64,000 nucleotides of DNA, taken from Neocallimastix lanati (nom. inval.). Its lineage: Eukaryota > Neocallimastigomycota > Neocallimastigomycetes > Neocallimastigales > Neocallimastigaceae. Positions 24,381-37,657 of this stretch are shown one piece after another (position 1 is the stretch's first letter; each line of letters opens with the position of its first letter). The notes below the pieces were generated by a model. The model was not told the origin of the DNA. It worked only from the letters and a program-made list of their open reading frames with translations, and searched no databases. Where the stretch lies: the NCBI GenBank assembly GCA_016946835.1, contig JACVTC010000158.1:64001-128000 (forward strand), written 5' to 3'. Position numbers and translations under genes: made by a program.

Positions 24381-25060
24381 TGTTAGAAAATTAGTATTTT
24401 TAGTTTATAAATTTAATTAATATTTTAATTAATATTTTTATTTTATTATAACTTTTATTATAATTTTAAATATTAAATAGTTTATTATAAATAAATAAGA
24501 TATATTATATTAATATATAGTTTATATAGTTTATGATTATAGTTTTAAAAATTTTTTAATTTACAAGCCTCTTTTATATAGTTAATATTAAAACATGTAT
24601 TTAATGTATTAAAATATGTATGATCCATCAAATGTATTTTGTGGGGAGGTTGCATTACGCCAATTTTCACGTGATGTATATAAATATGTGGCTATAGCTA
24701 TATTATGCTATATAATAATTTTATTTTATTCAATCTGTACTTTATATTCATATTCTACTATTTATTTTATTTTATTTTATATACTTATTACATTCTTTAT
24801 TTATTTATTTGTTTGTTTATTTATTTATACATTTATTTTTTTTACATATAATTGTATTAAAATTTTTTATGGCGTTAATAAAAAATTTTACAAGCCATTA
24901 GAAATAAATGGCGTATTGAAAATTTGTATTATAAAAATTGGAGAAATGAACCACATTCGTATTTTGTATGTATAAATATCATTAAATTATGTATTCTTAA
25001 AAAACAAATATTGAGATTTTTAACAAAATAAAAAAATAAAAATCTGTTGATAATTTCCAA
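24381..25060 (+). repeat. Copia-type LTR (S2 family) split by a MITE
   Basis: It begins TGTTAGAAAATTAGTATTTT, the same start as the solo LTR at 43627-43988, and aligns to it with moderate divergence on both sides of the 316-bp insertion at 24643-24958. The right end is approximate because the two copies diverge. No internal retrotransposon sequence adjoins it, so it is a solo LTR or fragment. Confidence 0.65.
24643..24958. mobile_element. MULE-type MITE with 9-bp target duplication
   Basis: A 316-bp insertion in the LTR above, flanked by the identical 9-mer GTATTTTGT at 24634-24642 and 24959-24967. The ends are imperfect inverted repeats: GGTTGCATTACGCCAATTTT at the left and GGTTCATTTCTCCAATTTT read inward from the right. 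Nine-base duplications are typical of Mutator-like elements, and ATGGCGT/AAGCCAT motifs near the right end also occur in MULE-1. It encodes no transposase, so it would depend on a full MULE. Confidence 0.82.
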
Positions 25061-28000
25061 TTTAGTTTAATTAAAATATTAACTTTTACATATTTATATA
25101 TAAAAAGCATTAAAAAAAATGGATATTAAAATATATAACATATATACTAAAATAAATATTTTGTATATATCTAAGTATATTTCAATATACACATAAATAA
25201 ATATTAATTACATAAAAATCAATTTATATATATAAATTGGCTTTTTTTTTAATATTACCTAAAGAATAAAATAAAATATAAAAATTGATTTAATAAATTA
25301 AAAAAATACAATTTATTTAATAAATAATAAGCTTATATATTTTTATATATTTATATAGTATATTCATATATATAAAGCTAAAAAAAATGAATTATAAATA
25401 TTTATATTTTAATATTTAATTATTTAATATATTTATAATAAAATATAAGATAACTTTTAAAAAATAAAAAAAAGAATCTAATAAAGAAAAGTATATTTTT
25501 ATAGTTTTTTTTTAATAAAAATTTTATTATTATTTATTATTCCTAACTTTTAATTTTTCATTTATTTTATACATATTTATACATTTATTTATACATTTGT
25601 TTACATTTATACATTTACTTATATATATTATTTACATTTATTTATTTACATTTATACATTTATTTATATACATTTATTATATTCATAATTATCTATTTTT
25701 CAATTCTATTCTATTTTATTTAAACATCTTCAATTTATAATATAAATTTTATTAAAGGTTTTAGTATTTATTATTTAATCATTTACTTATTTATTTATTA
25801 ATATATTGTTTATTCAATTATTTAATATTCCATTATTATGGTATTTTATTATTATATTTAATTTTTAATTAAAATTTTTACTACAAATCATCGGTCCTTA
25901 TTAAAAAATGAAAAGAATGGAAAAAAAAAAGATTTTTTTTATTTAATCTTGAAATAAAAAGTTTTTCAACTCTAATTTTTCCCAACCTTACCAGTATTTT
26001 TTTTATATATATAAAAATAATTAAAAAAAAAATCTTTTTTTTTTTGTAAAAGGAAAAAAAAAATAAAAATAAATAACATATAATTATTCCCTTCCCTAAT
26101 TAACATATCAACTTTTTTCCTTCCTTATTATTAATTTATTTATTGAAATGAATTAAATAAAATAATAATAAATAAATAAATAATTGTAATGATAAATAGA
26201 ATAAATTTATAAAAAAAATAATTATATTACTTTTATTTTTGTCAGTATTTTTTTTTATTTTTATTAATTATTATTATTATTATATAAAAAGAAAAAAAAA
26301 TCTTTTATTACTCATTATACATATATATATAATTGTTTTAATATCAATTTTTTTTTATCCTAAATAAAAGAATTTATTTAATAGGTCAAATGTTACTATT
26401 TTAAATGTATTTTATACTTTTTATACTTTATATTTTATAAAGATATTATATATACTTTTTCTTATAATATATACAATAAATATACTATAAATATATATTT
26501 TTATCAACGAAAGAAAAAAAAAAATAGTATAAATAAATTGATAAATCAAATAAAAGAAAAAATGAATATATATAATAATGAACTATAAATAATATTATAA
26601 ATAATTAATGAATCTTAATAATATAATTAATTATACCATAATAATAATGTTATATATATGTATATGATGGATGAAATAAAATAAAAATCTAATAAAGTAT
26701 TTATACTTTTTTTTTATTTATTTCATAATTTTCCTATTAATTTAAATATGGTAATATATGGTAATATATGGCTAAATATAATATATTATAATGTAATATA
26801 TTTTATTATATTTAATATATTCAAATTTTTACTTAAAAAAATTTTTTTTTATATCATCTGGATAAGATATTAAATATCCCTTATTAGTATAAATTTTTTT
26901 CTATAAAGTTATTTCTACTTATAAATAAATTAAATTGAATTAAATTAAAAATTTCTTTTTTTTTTTTCCATTTTTAATTTAATATATCAAAAAAAATTAA
27001 TAATAATAAATAATAAATATTTATATATTATTATAATTATAATTATAATAATTATTATTATTTTTAATTTTTTAAATCTATGAACTGGAAATATTCAATT
27101 ATATTCATAATAAATATGGCAGATTAAAAAAAATATTAAAAAAAAAGGGAATATTTATTATTATTATTATTAATTATTAATTATTATTAATTATTATTAT
27201 TATTATTTTAATTCTCTACTTTCTTATAATAATATTTAATATAATATAAAAAAAAAAAAAACTATCATAATATCGAAAAATAATTATCATAATGTCATAA
27301 TACCATAATAAAAAAAAACTTTTTGGATTTCAAAAGCAATAATATTTATAATATTAAAATAAAAAAAATAAAAATAAAATAATTCACGATGTTTAAAATT
27401 ACAAAGCGGATTAAAATTTCTTAGAGGATGAATTAATCTAGTAATAAATATTACTAATTAAATGACTGAATTTTACAAATAGATTTCATTAGTATATAAA
27501 TTAAAAATATATGTATATATTTAATATATAATAAATACATAAAATACATAAATTAGTACATAAATTAGTACATAAATTAGTACATAAATAAGTACATAAA
27601 TAAATACATAAATAAATACATAAATTAATACATAAATTAATACATAAAAAAACAGAAAAGAGAAAAGAGGGTATATTCAATATATTAAATATATATATTT
27701 TCAAATAAATTTTTATTTATTTATTTATTTATTTACATATTTTAATTAATAATTATAAAATAACAATAAAAACTATAAAATAAACAATACATATTTATAT
27801 ATTTATATATAAATTATATAAATACATATTGATTTAATTGTTTATTTTTTTTTAATTTTTACTATTAAATATAGTTTAAAAAGGGCATAAAAAGTTTTAT
27901 TGAATAGAAAAAAAAAAAAAAAGGTTCAAATTCCTAATACTTTTAATATAGCAACAATAAAAAATTTAAAAGAATTAAAACTAAAAATTTTTTTCAGATA

Positions 28001-28807
28001 TATACCATAAATGGTTTAATTAAAAATGTTAAATGATAATTTATTATTATAATATTCCTAAAACCTTTTTTTATTTATTTATTTATAATTACATAAAATT
28101 GTGAAGTATTATTGTTAATATATTAAAATAAATTAAAAGTAAAAAAGTTTTCTTTTTTATATATAATATATAATATATAATAAAAAATAATAAAAGTTAG
28201 TCTGTGCTAATATATAAACATTAAATTAAAAATAAATATGCTTTTTTTTTTTTTTTAATTTTAAATTATTTATTATTTATTAAATATTATTTTTTTTTTC
28301 AAAAAAATGAGGTGTTGATTTTTACTATATATAAAAATATATTGAAAGAAATAAATGAAATTATAATAATTTCTATTTTAAGCCCTTTTTTATTCCTTTT
28401 TGATATTCATTATTATCATTATTATAATGTAATGTAATATGAATATGTAATGTAATATGATTATGTAATGTAATTTGATTATTACTTCAAGATAGTAAAA
28501 ATTAATGAAAAAAAAAAGGTTTTTTGTTACTCTATAATTTTTTTTTTTTTTACCTTTATCAACTATATAAATGAATAGATATAAATAAATAAATTATATA
28601 AAGGTAGTATGCTATATAAAAATAAAATAGTTTTATGCTTCTATTATTCAAATTTTATAGTTCATCTTATAAAGTTATCATTTAATTCATTGATTATTTC
28701 GGTTATTAGATGGTATTATTATAATTATCATATAATGATTATAATTATATATATATTAATTAATTTGTATCTAAATATTTAATATTAAAAAAATTTGTTA
28801 AGCAAAT

Positions 28808-28838
<31 letters not shown>

Positions 28839-31800
28839 TAATAAAAAAAGTATTGTCATGTCATTATTTGAAATAATAAAATAAAATTTAATTATCATAC
28901 TAAAAATTAAAAATTTAAAGGATTAAATCTAGATTATAGTTTAAAAAGAAAAGAAAAAAAAATTATTATTATAGTTTGTTAATGAAATTGTTAATGCTAA
29001 TGTTGTAAAATTATGACATATACATATATATGAATTATACTAATGTACTTTTTATATATATATATATTGTTTTTTTTTAACTAATTTTTTTTTTTTTTAA
29101 ATTATTTTAAAAAATTTTATTTTATTTTTATTATATTTTATGTAAATTTACAAAATTTCAAATGGTTTAATTATTTGTTAATATTTTTATTTTTATTTCA
29201 TTTTACTTTACTATTTTTTTTTTTTTTATTTTTTTTTTTAAAATAAATATAAACTTTTAAACTATTAAATTAATCATTTAAATTACAATAATAATAATAA
29301 TAATTAAAGATAAAAAAAAAAAAACAACTTTTTTTTATTATATATGATTTCATAAAAATGATTAACATAAATAACGTATCCTTCTAAAATAAAATTAAAT
29401 AAAATTTAACAACTATTTGATTAATAAAAAAAATTTTTTGTCTTATTTTATTTTATTAATCGAAGTTTTATAAAATAAATTAATTATTGTAATTAAATGT
29501 ACTTTTTTTAATTGTTTAAATCATTAATTTATTATACTTTAAAACTATTAATTTTTAAGTAATATAGACTTTTTTTTTTTATTACCCTTATGATTATTTT
29601 ATATTTTATTAATTTTAATATTTAAATTTATAATATGTTAAAGGTAAAAGGCTTTTTTTTATTATATTTATAAAAATAAATAAATAATAAATTATGATTA
29701 ATAAAAATAAGAAATAAGTTAAAAAAAGAAAATATAGTTAATATTATTAGTTCAAAACTAATGAAAAATAAAAATTTTATTTAATTTTATATTTTTTTTT
29801 AAAAAAAATAGTATTATTATTACTATATGAATAATTTAAATAAGTTAAATAATAAGTTAAATAATAAGTTAAATATTAATTTAAATAATAATTTAAATAA
29901 TCATAATAATAATAGAAATAATATAATAAAAATAGTTATAATTTAACATATTATTTATTTATATTCATATTTCTAATTTAATATAATATATAAAAATAGT
30001 TTAAATTTTAATATAAAATTATTATTATTATTATTATATATATTTTTTTATTTTGTTTTGGTAAATACATTAAATTTTATTTTATTGTAGCATTAAATTT
30101 ATATTAAAAAAAAAAAAAAGTCTAGACATTGGCATTGTCATTTTCATTGTATATTAAATTTTTTTTTATTTAAATATTTAATCATTGATTATTATTATTT
30201 GATTATGATTTTATTATTTATTATGATTTTATTAATTATTATTTATTAAATGATTAATGGAAAAGAAAAAAAAAACATTATTTTAATTATAGTAAAGATT
30301 AGTTAATGAATATGAATAATATTTTTTTTTTTTAATTTTTTTTTCTTTGTTATTTTAAAACTTTGATTAATGAGTAATGTTAATAGAATGTTATAAATAT
30401 AAATTATAGGTATACATACATAAAAGAGCATTTTTTATTTTATCTCATATTTTTTATTTTTTTTTATTTTATTTTTTTTTTTTTAAAGTGATAATTTAAG
30501 TCAAAGGAATGATTAAAATTTATTAGTTATATAATAATATTAAACTTTTTGTACAAATATGTATTATTAATATTTTATAAAGGTTAATGTAAATATAAAC
30601 ATTAATTAATATCTATATTTTATTATTTTAGACAATATTTATATAAATTGAGCATATGAAAAATAAAGTATTATAGTTATTTATATCTATATATATATAT
30701 TATTTTTTTAATATAATATTTATCCTTTTTCATCATAATTCATATGCATAAATAAATAATAAAATAATTAAATAATAAATAAATAAATAAATTAATAAAT
30801 AAGTAAATAATAAATAAATAAATAAATAAATAATCAATAAATATATAAAAATGAAGGGTGATTAATATTTATAGTACCAAGGTTTATATTAATAGATATA
30901 ATTGTTATTTCTATAATTAAATTTTAATTATTTCATATTTTTTTTTTTTTAATTATTTCATATAAAATATAAAATAGTATATTCCTTTTTATATTTATAA
31001 TTTTTAATATATATTATTATATTTAAATATTATTATATTATTATATTTAAATGTTATTATATTATTATATTTAATATATATATTTTTTAATCTTCATTAA
31101 AAATGGTTATATATTGATTATATATGTAAAAAGTTACTCATCATATAATAAGAGAGAGCTCTATCCATTTATTTGAATATAATAAAATATATATTTTAAT
31201 ATATTTGATATAAAATAAAAAAAAGAAAATGGAAGAAATGAAAAATGAAAAAATTTTTTCTTTATTTTAATATAGAAGATTAAAATATTCAATATAAAAT
31301 ATATATAGTTATATATATAGAATCAATTAATGATATAAAGTTTTTATAGTTTAATAATTTTTTTTTTTGAAGAGTTAATTTGAAATATAAATTAAAACTG
31401 AATATATTATAATAGATTAATAATGTAGAAATTTTAATAGATTTCAATTTACTGAATAATAAATGAAATTTAACTATAGTGAATAAATAGTATAATATTA
31501 ATAAATAAAAAATATAATATGGACAATAATATTAATAATATATGATATATATATGATGTCATTGATTAATATAAATTTTTTTTTTGACTTATATATTAAT
31601 TCTGAATAATATATTAATCATATAAATTTATAATAAAGAAATAATATAAATCATATATTATAAAATATACTATAATATATAATAAATATTTTATAAAAGA
31701 CATATATATCTGCTTATTTTAATTTTTTTTAAGAATGTTAATATTTAAATGATGATATAAAGTTTATAATAAAGTATTTTTTTTTTAATATTAATATGAT

Positions 31801-33618
31801 ATTAAAGTTATTTAATTTATTATATATATTATATTAGTCTTGCTTATAAATTTATTTAAATAAAATATTTCAATCAAACTATATATTATATATATTATAA
31901 TTAATTGTTAATTTCCATATATTGATATATATTAATATTATTTCTATATTTGACTTATGGATGGTTTAAGTAAATAATAGAAGTGAAATATATACTGCTC
32001 CTTTTTTTTTTATTCATTTAGATTGAATAAAAAAAAATTAAAATATATTATTTATTATGAATATATTTTTATATATGTAGGAATAAATAGATAATATAAA
32101 TATATATATATATATGAATATATATGGCATAAATGTACATAAATATAAATAAATAAATAAATGTATATGAAAATAAATGTATATGAAAATAAATGTATAT
32201 CAATTTAATGAGATAGTATTTATTGTTCATAAGTCAAAAAGGAATAATAATAATAAAAAAATAGAATGATATTATTAAATAATTAGATATGAAATAAAAA
32301 AAAAAAAAACACAAAAAAAAAAAAAAAAGAAAAAAAGAATAATATATATATATTTTTAGTTTTGTATTAAAATAATTTTTTTATTTTATTTTTCAAAAAG
32401 TATAAATAGACCAAAGTTTTGCTTTATTTTTGCTTTATTTTTGTTTTTATTTTTTTTTGTTTTTATTTTTTTTATTTTCATTTTTATTAATTTTAGTTTA
32501 TTTTTAAATTTCATTTTTATATTATTATATATTATAAGTATTAATATTAAATTTTATTATATTTAATAATTAATAGAAAAAAAAAAGTTGGTTTATATTT
32601 TAAACGATATTGATTGCATTAGAAAATATATCTATTTTTGTGAAACAATAATGTTAATTGTTAAATCAAAAATTTAAAATTATTATTTAATAGTTTTTTT
32701 ATTCAGTAATTTAATATATATAATATATATATCACAGTTAATAATATACAAAAAAGACAAGACAAGAATATTATATATAAAAAAGTTTTTTTTTATATAT
32801 ATATTTTTATTTTTATTATTTTTATAAATAAAATAATATTTATAAATTATATTAAACAATTATTTCATAACAAAAATTTTACGTTATAGTTTATTTAATT
32901 CTCAATATTTAATATTTAATTTTTATTAATAAAAAAAAATAAAAAAAGCAATTGTTATAATAATAATATTATATATTTAATATATTTATATTTATAAAAA
33001 AAAAAAAAAAAGAAAAAGAAAAATACAAAAAGTAAAATGAATAAATTTAATTATTATTGAAAATCAAAAGTATTTTAGTAAATAACTTTTTATAACAAAA
33101 CAAAAAAGCAAACAAACTTTTTAATAATTTTTTTTATAAAAGAAATTTGATAATTATAATACTTTTAATATTGTATGTTAATTATACCTATCATCCATTA
33201 ATTTGTATAAAAAATTTTTTTTATTTCAAATACTATCTATATATATACATATAATATCTTTAGAATATAATTATTTTATTTTTGTTCTTATATAAAACGC
33301 TATTTTATTTTATTATATTTTATTATTATCTTCTTTTTTTATAATATATTTAATATCTTTTGACAATCTAATATAGTATAGTTACTTTAAAATTTTTATA
33401 TTAACTTAAAAAGTTTTTTATATAATATATGTATTTAAAACTTGAAAGAGAAAATTAATAATAAAAAATAAATCATAACTACCCATTAAAAATAATCATA
33501 TATTATCAAGTAATATCATAAATAATTATCGTTTGTAAAAAAAAAAATAAAAAATTTACCCTAATTTTAGAACATAATCAACTTAAATCTTATTAAGAAA
33601 AATAAAAAAAACACTATC
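25061..33618. other. 8.5-kb AT-rich gene desert
   Basis: A/T sequence throughout, with poly-A/T runs, (AAT)n, (TAAA)n near 30790-30830 and many short palindromic AT tracts. No protein frame above background, no tRNA and no transposon ends recognised. The last 300 bases presumably contain the promoter of the cyclin gene, but no motif stands out. Confidence 0.6.
27535..27648. repeat. 12-bp minisatellite
   Basis: About nine copies of ATAAATTAGTAC and variants (ATAAATAAATAC, ATAAATTAATAC). The apparent Cys-rich minus-strand frame is an artefact of the 12-base period. Confidence 0.85.
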
Positions 33619-35628
33619 ATGGATTACAATTATTGTGAAAAATTTAATAATTATATAGCTTCTGTTGAAGAAGAAAAGAAGAAAGAAGAATGTGGTGTTA
33701 ATATTAGGTCAGGTGAACATATAGTTTGTACTGATGAAATACTAATGAAATATATGGTGGAAGTCACTGAAATATTATTAGAATCTATATGGAGATCAAG
33801 CCAAATAACACAACCAAGACTTTGTCCGTTAAATGAATATATTATTCACGTTATTCGTCAGTCAAGAATATCATTATATACATTAAAATGTGCCATCATA
33901 TACTTTGTAAGAATGAGTCGTCAACTTCAAGATAAGAAATGGAGAAATAAAGTAAGATTATTTTGTGGAAGAAGAATGTTTTTAGGATCGGTGATCATCG
34001 CTTCAAAATATTTATATGATAGAACGTATTCTAATTCTATGTGGGCAAAAATATTATCCTTAGATATTAAAGAAGTTAATAATATTCAAATGGATTTTCT
34101 TGAAGCTCTTAATTTTGATTTATATATTTCAGAGGAGTTGGATACTGTTTGGTCTCAAATGTTGGAAAATTTCATTTCTTATTTAAAGGTTAGACAAGAG
34201 GAAGTTGAGGAAGATTTATCTTCAAAAGAGAATCAAAATTCTATATTATCATCACCAAAAAGTTCACCAAGAGATTTTGAGCATGGTGATGAAAATGCAA
34301 CTGTACCTGATGTGTATAATTTTTCAACATCACCATTATCTCCAGAAAATTCAATAAGATCTTTTGATGGTCGTGAAGAGGAAGATGAAGAAGGTAAAAG
34401 TGAAAGTGAAGGTGAAAGCAATGATAATAACAACATCAAAAACAATAGCATCAACAATGATTCAAGAGTACCTGTAGTGTTTAAGAATACCGAAGAGTCT
34501 TCCATCCGTTCCTATTATTATTCAACTCATGAAATGAAGGAAAAGAAATTGGAAGAGTATAGACCTTTTGTTAAAGTACTCATTCAAGTCATATTTATAT
34601 ACAGTAAAAATGTTCAACTACCTATTGGTGAAAAAAGAATTATTGAATTACCAAAGCTTGCTACCAATCCAGATCTTTTATTTGTAAATTCCTGTGGTCG
34701 TCCAATGGATCATTATCATCCTATCTCAGGGTATTCAAAACTGATGTCTTCTTATTCGCTCTATAGGAGGAGAAGACATTTATATGATAATAAGTTAAAT
34801 AATAAGGTTAAATTAAATTTTTTAAGATATAATTTTAGTAAGCTTTTCCCAAATCATCATCTTTTAATGAATAGTATAACTTCTGATACCATAAATACTA
34901 GTGGCTATTATTCTGATACAACAATAAATCATTGTAGTACCTTTCATAGGTTAAGCTGTAATCATCATCAAAAGAAAGTTAATCAACCTTTTTATGATAG
35001 TGAATTTAAGGCTCAACAAGCTCAAAAAGCCTATGAAAATAAAAAATTGACTTTAGATGACTTTTATAGGGATGAGAATGACCATAAAAATTATAGCGAA
35101 GAAAGTATTATCAATACCACCAACACCAATACCACATTCTCTTCAGTATCTTCTTCTAATTGGGAAAGCTTGTATGATGAGGGTTTAGCGAGTGTTGAAT
35201 TTTCTGATGAAGAAAGTGATTGTAGTAGCTGTTATAATTTTGATCGTATACTACTACCATCTAATAATCATTACTCTGAAAATCAAAAGATTACACCACA
35301 AACTCATTTTTTATCATCAAAGGAATATAAAAAGGAAAAGGATTTAATGATGCATTATTTTGATAAAGATAATTATTGTTATCCATCACTGCCTTTACAA
35401 CAACAACAACAAAAACAGAAAAAACCTCTATACTATGATCAAAGGGTTCCTCTTTATCGTGAAACCTCCTCCTACCCTTTCTATAATACTTTACAACAAC
35501 ATTCAACTACAGAAAAATATAATATACCTTCTAACTCTTCATTTTCACAATCCTTGTCTTCATTACCATATTCCATGAATAAACAAATTTATCATAAAAG
35601 AATTATATACCAAAGAGTACATTGTTAA
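33619..35628 (+). CDS. Pho80/Pcl/Clg1-type cyclin
   Basis: A 669-residue single-exon protein. Residues about 36-190 form a fungal PHO80-like cyclin box with the diagnostic block RRMFLGSVIIASKYLYDRTY followed by SNSMWAKIL (118-146) and EVNNIQMDFLEALNF (152-166). Such cyclins bind and direct a Pho85-type cyclin-dependent kinase in nutrient, polarity or cell-cycle control. The rest is low-complexity: an acidic Ser/Glu stretch (about 195-285), a conserved-looking segment at 314-345 (RPFVKVLIQVIFIYSKNV), Ser/Asn/Tyr-rich sequence and a Gln run near 595. At 669 residues it is longer than yeast Pcl proteins and closer to Clg1-like forms. The start follows an A-rich leader (ACTATCATGG). It is the only confident host gene in the window. 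Confidence 0.92.
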   Translation: MDYNYCEKFNNYIASVEEEKKKEECGVNIRSGEHIVCTDEILMKYMVEVTEILLESIWRSSQITQPRLCPLNEYIIHVIRQSRISLYTLKCAIIYFVRMSRQLQDKKWRNKVRLFCGRRMFLGSVIIASKYLYDRTYSNSMWAKILSLDIKEVNNIQMDFLEALNFDLYISEELDTVWSQMLENFISYLKVRQEEVEEDLSSKENQNSILSSPKSSPRDFEHGDENATVPDVYNFSTSPLSPENSIRSFDGREEEDEEGKSESEGESNDNNNIKNNSINNDSRVPVVFKNTEESSIRSYYYSTHEMKEKKLEEYRPFVKVLIQVIFIYSKNVQLPIGEKRIIELPKLATNPDLLFVNSCGRPMDHYHPISGYSKLMSSYSLYRRRRHLYDNKLNNKVKLNFLRYNFSKLFPNHHLLMNSITSDTINTSGYYSDTTINHCSTFHRLSCNHHQKKVNQPFYDSEFKAQQAQKAYENKKLTLDDFYRDENDHKNYSEESIINTTNTNTTFSSVSSSNWESLYDEGLASVEFSDEESDCSSCYNFDRILLPSNNHYSENQKITPQTHFLSSKEYKKEKDLMMHYFDKDNYCYPSLPLQQQQQKQKKPLYYDQRVPLYRETSSYPFYNTLQQHSTTEKYNIPSNSSFSQSLSSLPYSMNKQIYHKRIIYQRVHC

Positions 35629-35630
35629 AG

Positions 35631-35636
35631 AATAAA
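35631..35636 (+). terminator. Likely polyadenylation signal of the cyclin gene
   Basis: AATAAA begins two bases after the stop codon and is followed by A and T runs. It is a plausible 3'-end signal, although such hexamers are common at this base composition. Confidence 0.4.
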
Positions 35637-35947
35637 AAAAAAATTTTTTTTAATCATTTTTAGAAAGCAATCTATTATAAGTACATAATATAATAATAAT
35701 AATAATACTTTTTTTTAACTAAATATATAATTATTATATATATAATTAAAAAAAAAAAAAAAAAAAAGATAAGGAATATTTATAGGTTTATTCAATTTTT
35801 TTTTCCATTATAAATAAAATGGTTTCTATATATATATAGCTTATTAGTTTAGGGAAATAAAAATAAAAAGATTATGCTTTTTTTTTTTTTTTTTTTTTTT
35901 TTTATTTTCATTTTATGGTTGTAATGTGTTAATTATATATAATATTA

Positions 35948-36003
<56 letters not shown>

Positions 36004-36293
36004 ATAAAAAACGTAAAATGAAATAAAATATAAAGTGCAAATAAAATATAAAAAAATTAAAAAAAAAAAAAGAAAATATAAAGTCTAAATTTTTTTATTT
36101 TATTTTATTTTAATCTTGTGTAGTAATTTTTAATATAAAATTATAATATTAAGTGTATTTTGTTTAAAAAAAAAAAAAAAAAAATTAAATAAAGGAAATG
36201 AATAAATAAAATTAAATGCAATTAAAATTTCTATTAAATTTATTAAATTTATTAATTTGGTAATCATTATGATAAAAATTATTTAAATAACTT
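35637..36293. other. AT-rich spacer
   Basis: Poly-A/T runs, including about 50 A at 35952-36001. No gene seen. It ends at the target site of the LINE. Confidence 0.6.
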
Positions 36294-36309
36294 ATTTTGC
36301 CACCATTAT

Positions 36310-37170
36310 TCATGGACGAAAAAAGCACGGAGTTTAGCAGTACACAAGCACAATAATAAACTTCCTGGAGAAATAAGGAAGTTTTACTGGGAAAATATTC
36401 ATTATTCAAGCACTCCTGCGATCAGATCTACAAAATACAAGAAATTTAAATTTGGTTTTAAAAAATTTATTCAACGTCTATCACTTAAATTTTCACAATT
36501 TTCTCTTGGATTTTTTTGGATTGGACGAATTAAATGTGGATTCAAATTTGATGTAAAAACGTATGTTAAAAGTAATCTAGTATCAGAAAATTGCCCAACA
36601 TACTGCCCTTGTTGTGGTGAGAGTAACAGCATACCTAGTTTTACACACTGGATACTTTTATGTCCTAAATTTGAAGAATTTAGGCAACATTTCATTCCCT
36701 TTGTTGATGAAATTTTTATTAATTTTTCTCTTATTGTTCATGAGAAATCATTGAACATTCCTGATGATAAAGAGGAAGATTTTGATGATAATATCAATTT
36801 TTACGTGCTGTGTCTCCTTCTTGGCGGAAATGCAGTATTTGAAATCTTAAAGATCGGCTCGGGGGAAAGAAGGCGATATATTAATAATATTTTTCAATCA
36901 CCTTCGAACGAGTCTTCTTTCCCGATTTCATATTTTGTGGGGCTTGCGGAATTCCTTACTAACGTTATGCCTATTGTGATTGGTGATTTTTACACCATGA
37001 TCGATTTGTATAGTGTTAGACCTACCGTTGTCAAGAGCGTCGACGTCGTAACGATAAGGCAAAGAAGAAATTCTGATACAGATTCGAATGATAATTTTCA
37101 TCCACATGGAGTTATCTTCGATGAATGGGAAGAGTTAGAGGCCTTTTCGTCCTCGAATCTCATAACGTAG
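36310..37170 (+). pseudogene. LINE ORF2 C-terminal fragment with zinc knuckle
   Basis: An open frame of about 286 codons from the truncation point to the stop at 37168-37170. It reads WTKKARSLAVHKHNNKLPGE, has a basic Lys/Phe-rich stretch, then a CX2CX10HX4C knuckle (CPCCGESNS...HWILLC, starting near 36604). It ends in an acidic region and SSSNLIT. This knuckle, with a leucine-rich HxxLLC end, is typical of the C-terminus of LINE reverse transcriptases. The frame has no internal stop, so the copy is recent, but it lacks the endonuclease and RT domains. Confidence 0.85.
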
Positions 37171-37214
37171 TTTTTTAATATTAATATAAAAAAAAAAATT
37201 TCATGTATTTAAAC

Positions 37215-37650
37215 ATAGACTTAGACTTAGACTTGCACATATGGGTACCCATCTCCCATATGGCCATACAGTTATTAATTAACTGTAAGGTGATGAGTTA
37301 TTGGCATACTGTATCAGCTTCGCCGCTCTCAATCGTCGTTACACACTGCCCGGAGATGCATTCCTAACGTTCCTACATATATCTCTAATGACCACGAGCA
37401 TCAGAACGGAACCATTAACTCCTCCCTAGTGGGTGTAATCATTGGCGATTGGAAATTTTACAATCATCAAGGTCTATGCTTCAATTCAAAGCGTAGTATC
37501 AGGGTTGGGTGAAATAATCATCTGAGGGAAAGCCTTATGGACATCACGTGTGGTCTCATGATATCCCAGGATAGAAACCTCATCCGATTATTTGGTGCCA
37601 TGCCGAGGATTCGAACCCCGCCCTCTACAGTGACCTGTATCGTCCTAACC
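37215..37650 (-). mobile_element. tRNA-derived SINE (SINE-1) with 14-bp target duplication
   Basis: A 436-bp insertion flanked by the identical 14-mer TCATGTATTTAAAC at 37201-37214 and 37651-37664. Read on the minus strand it begins GGTTAGGACGATACAGG and has a T-arm-like B box, GGGGTTCGAATCC, followed by GGCACCA, so the head resembles the 3' part of a tRNA. The body is unique sequence. The tail is (AAGTCTA)n ending AGTCTAT. It is much GC-richer than its surroundings. SINEs are copied by LINE machinery; this one sits in a LINE 3' UTR. Confidence 0.85.
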
Positions 37651-37657
37651 TCATGTA

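Noticed and set aside
23841-24420. Lys-rich and Ile/Phe/Tyr-rich frames
   Set aside because: Produced by poly-A, (TTTATA)n and (TTTA)n repeats.
24616-24975. 119-codon plus-strand frame, hydrophobic protein
   Set aside because: It spans the MITE ends and the target duplications of an LTR insertion; it is a by-product of A/T sequence.
27501-27704. Cys-rich minus-strand small protein
   Set aside because: Encoded by a 12-base minisatellite; the period creates a four-residue repeat.
12587-33618. Mitochondrial origin of the AT-rich desert
   Set aside because: It is contiguous with nuclear LTR elements, and no mitochondrial gene, rRNA or tRNA is seen.
36471-36695. Minus-strand 74-codon frame over the zinc-knuckle region
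   Set aside because: Antisense shadow of the LINE ORF2 fragment.
37590-37650. tRNA gene
   Set aside because: Only a T arm and part of an anticodon-like hairpin are present, with no acceptor 5' half, and the sequence is inside target duplications; it is the SINE head.
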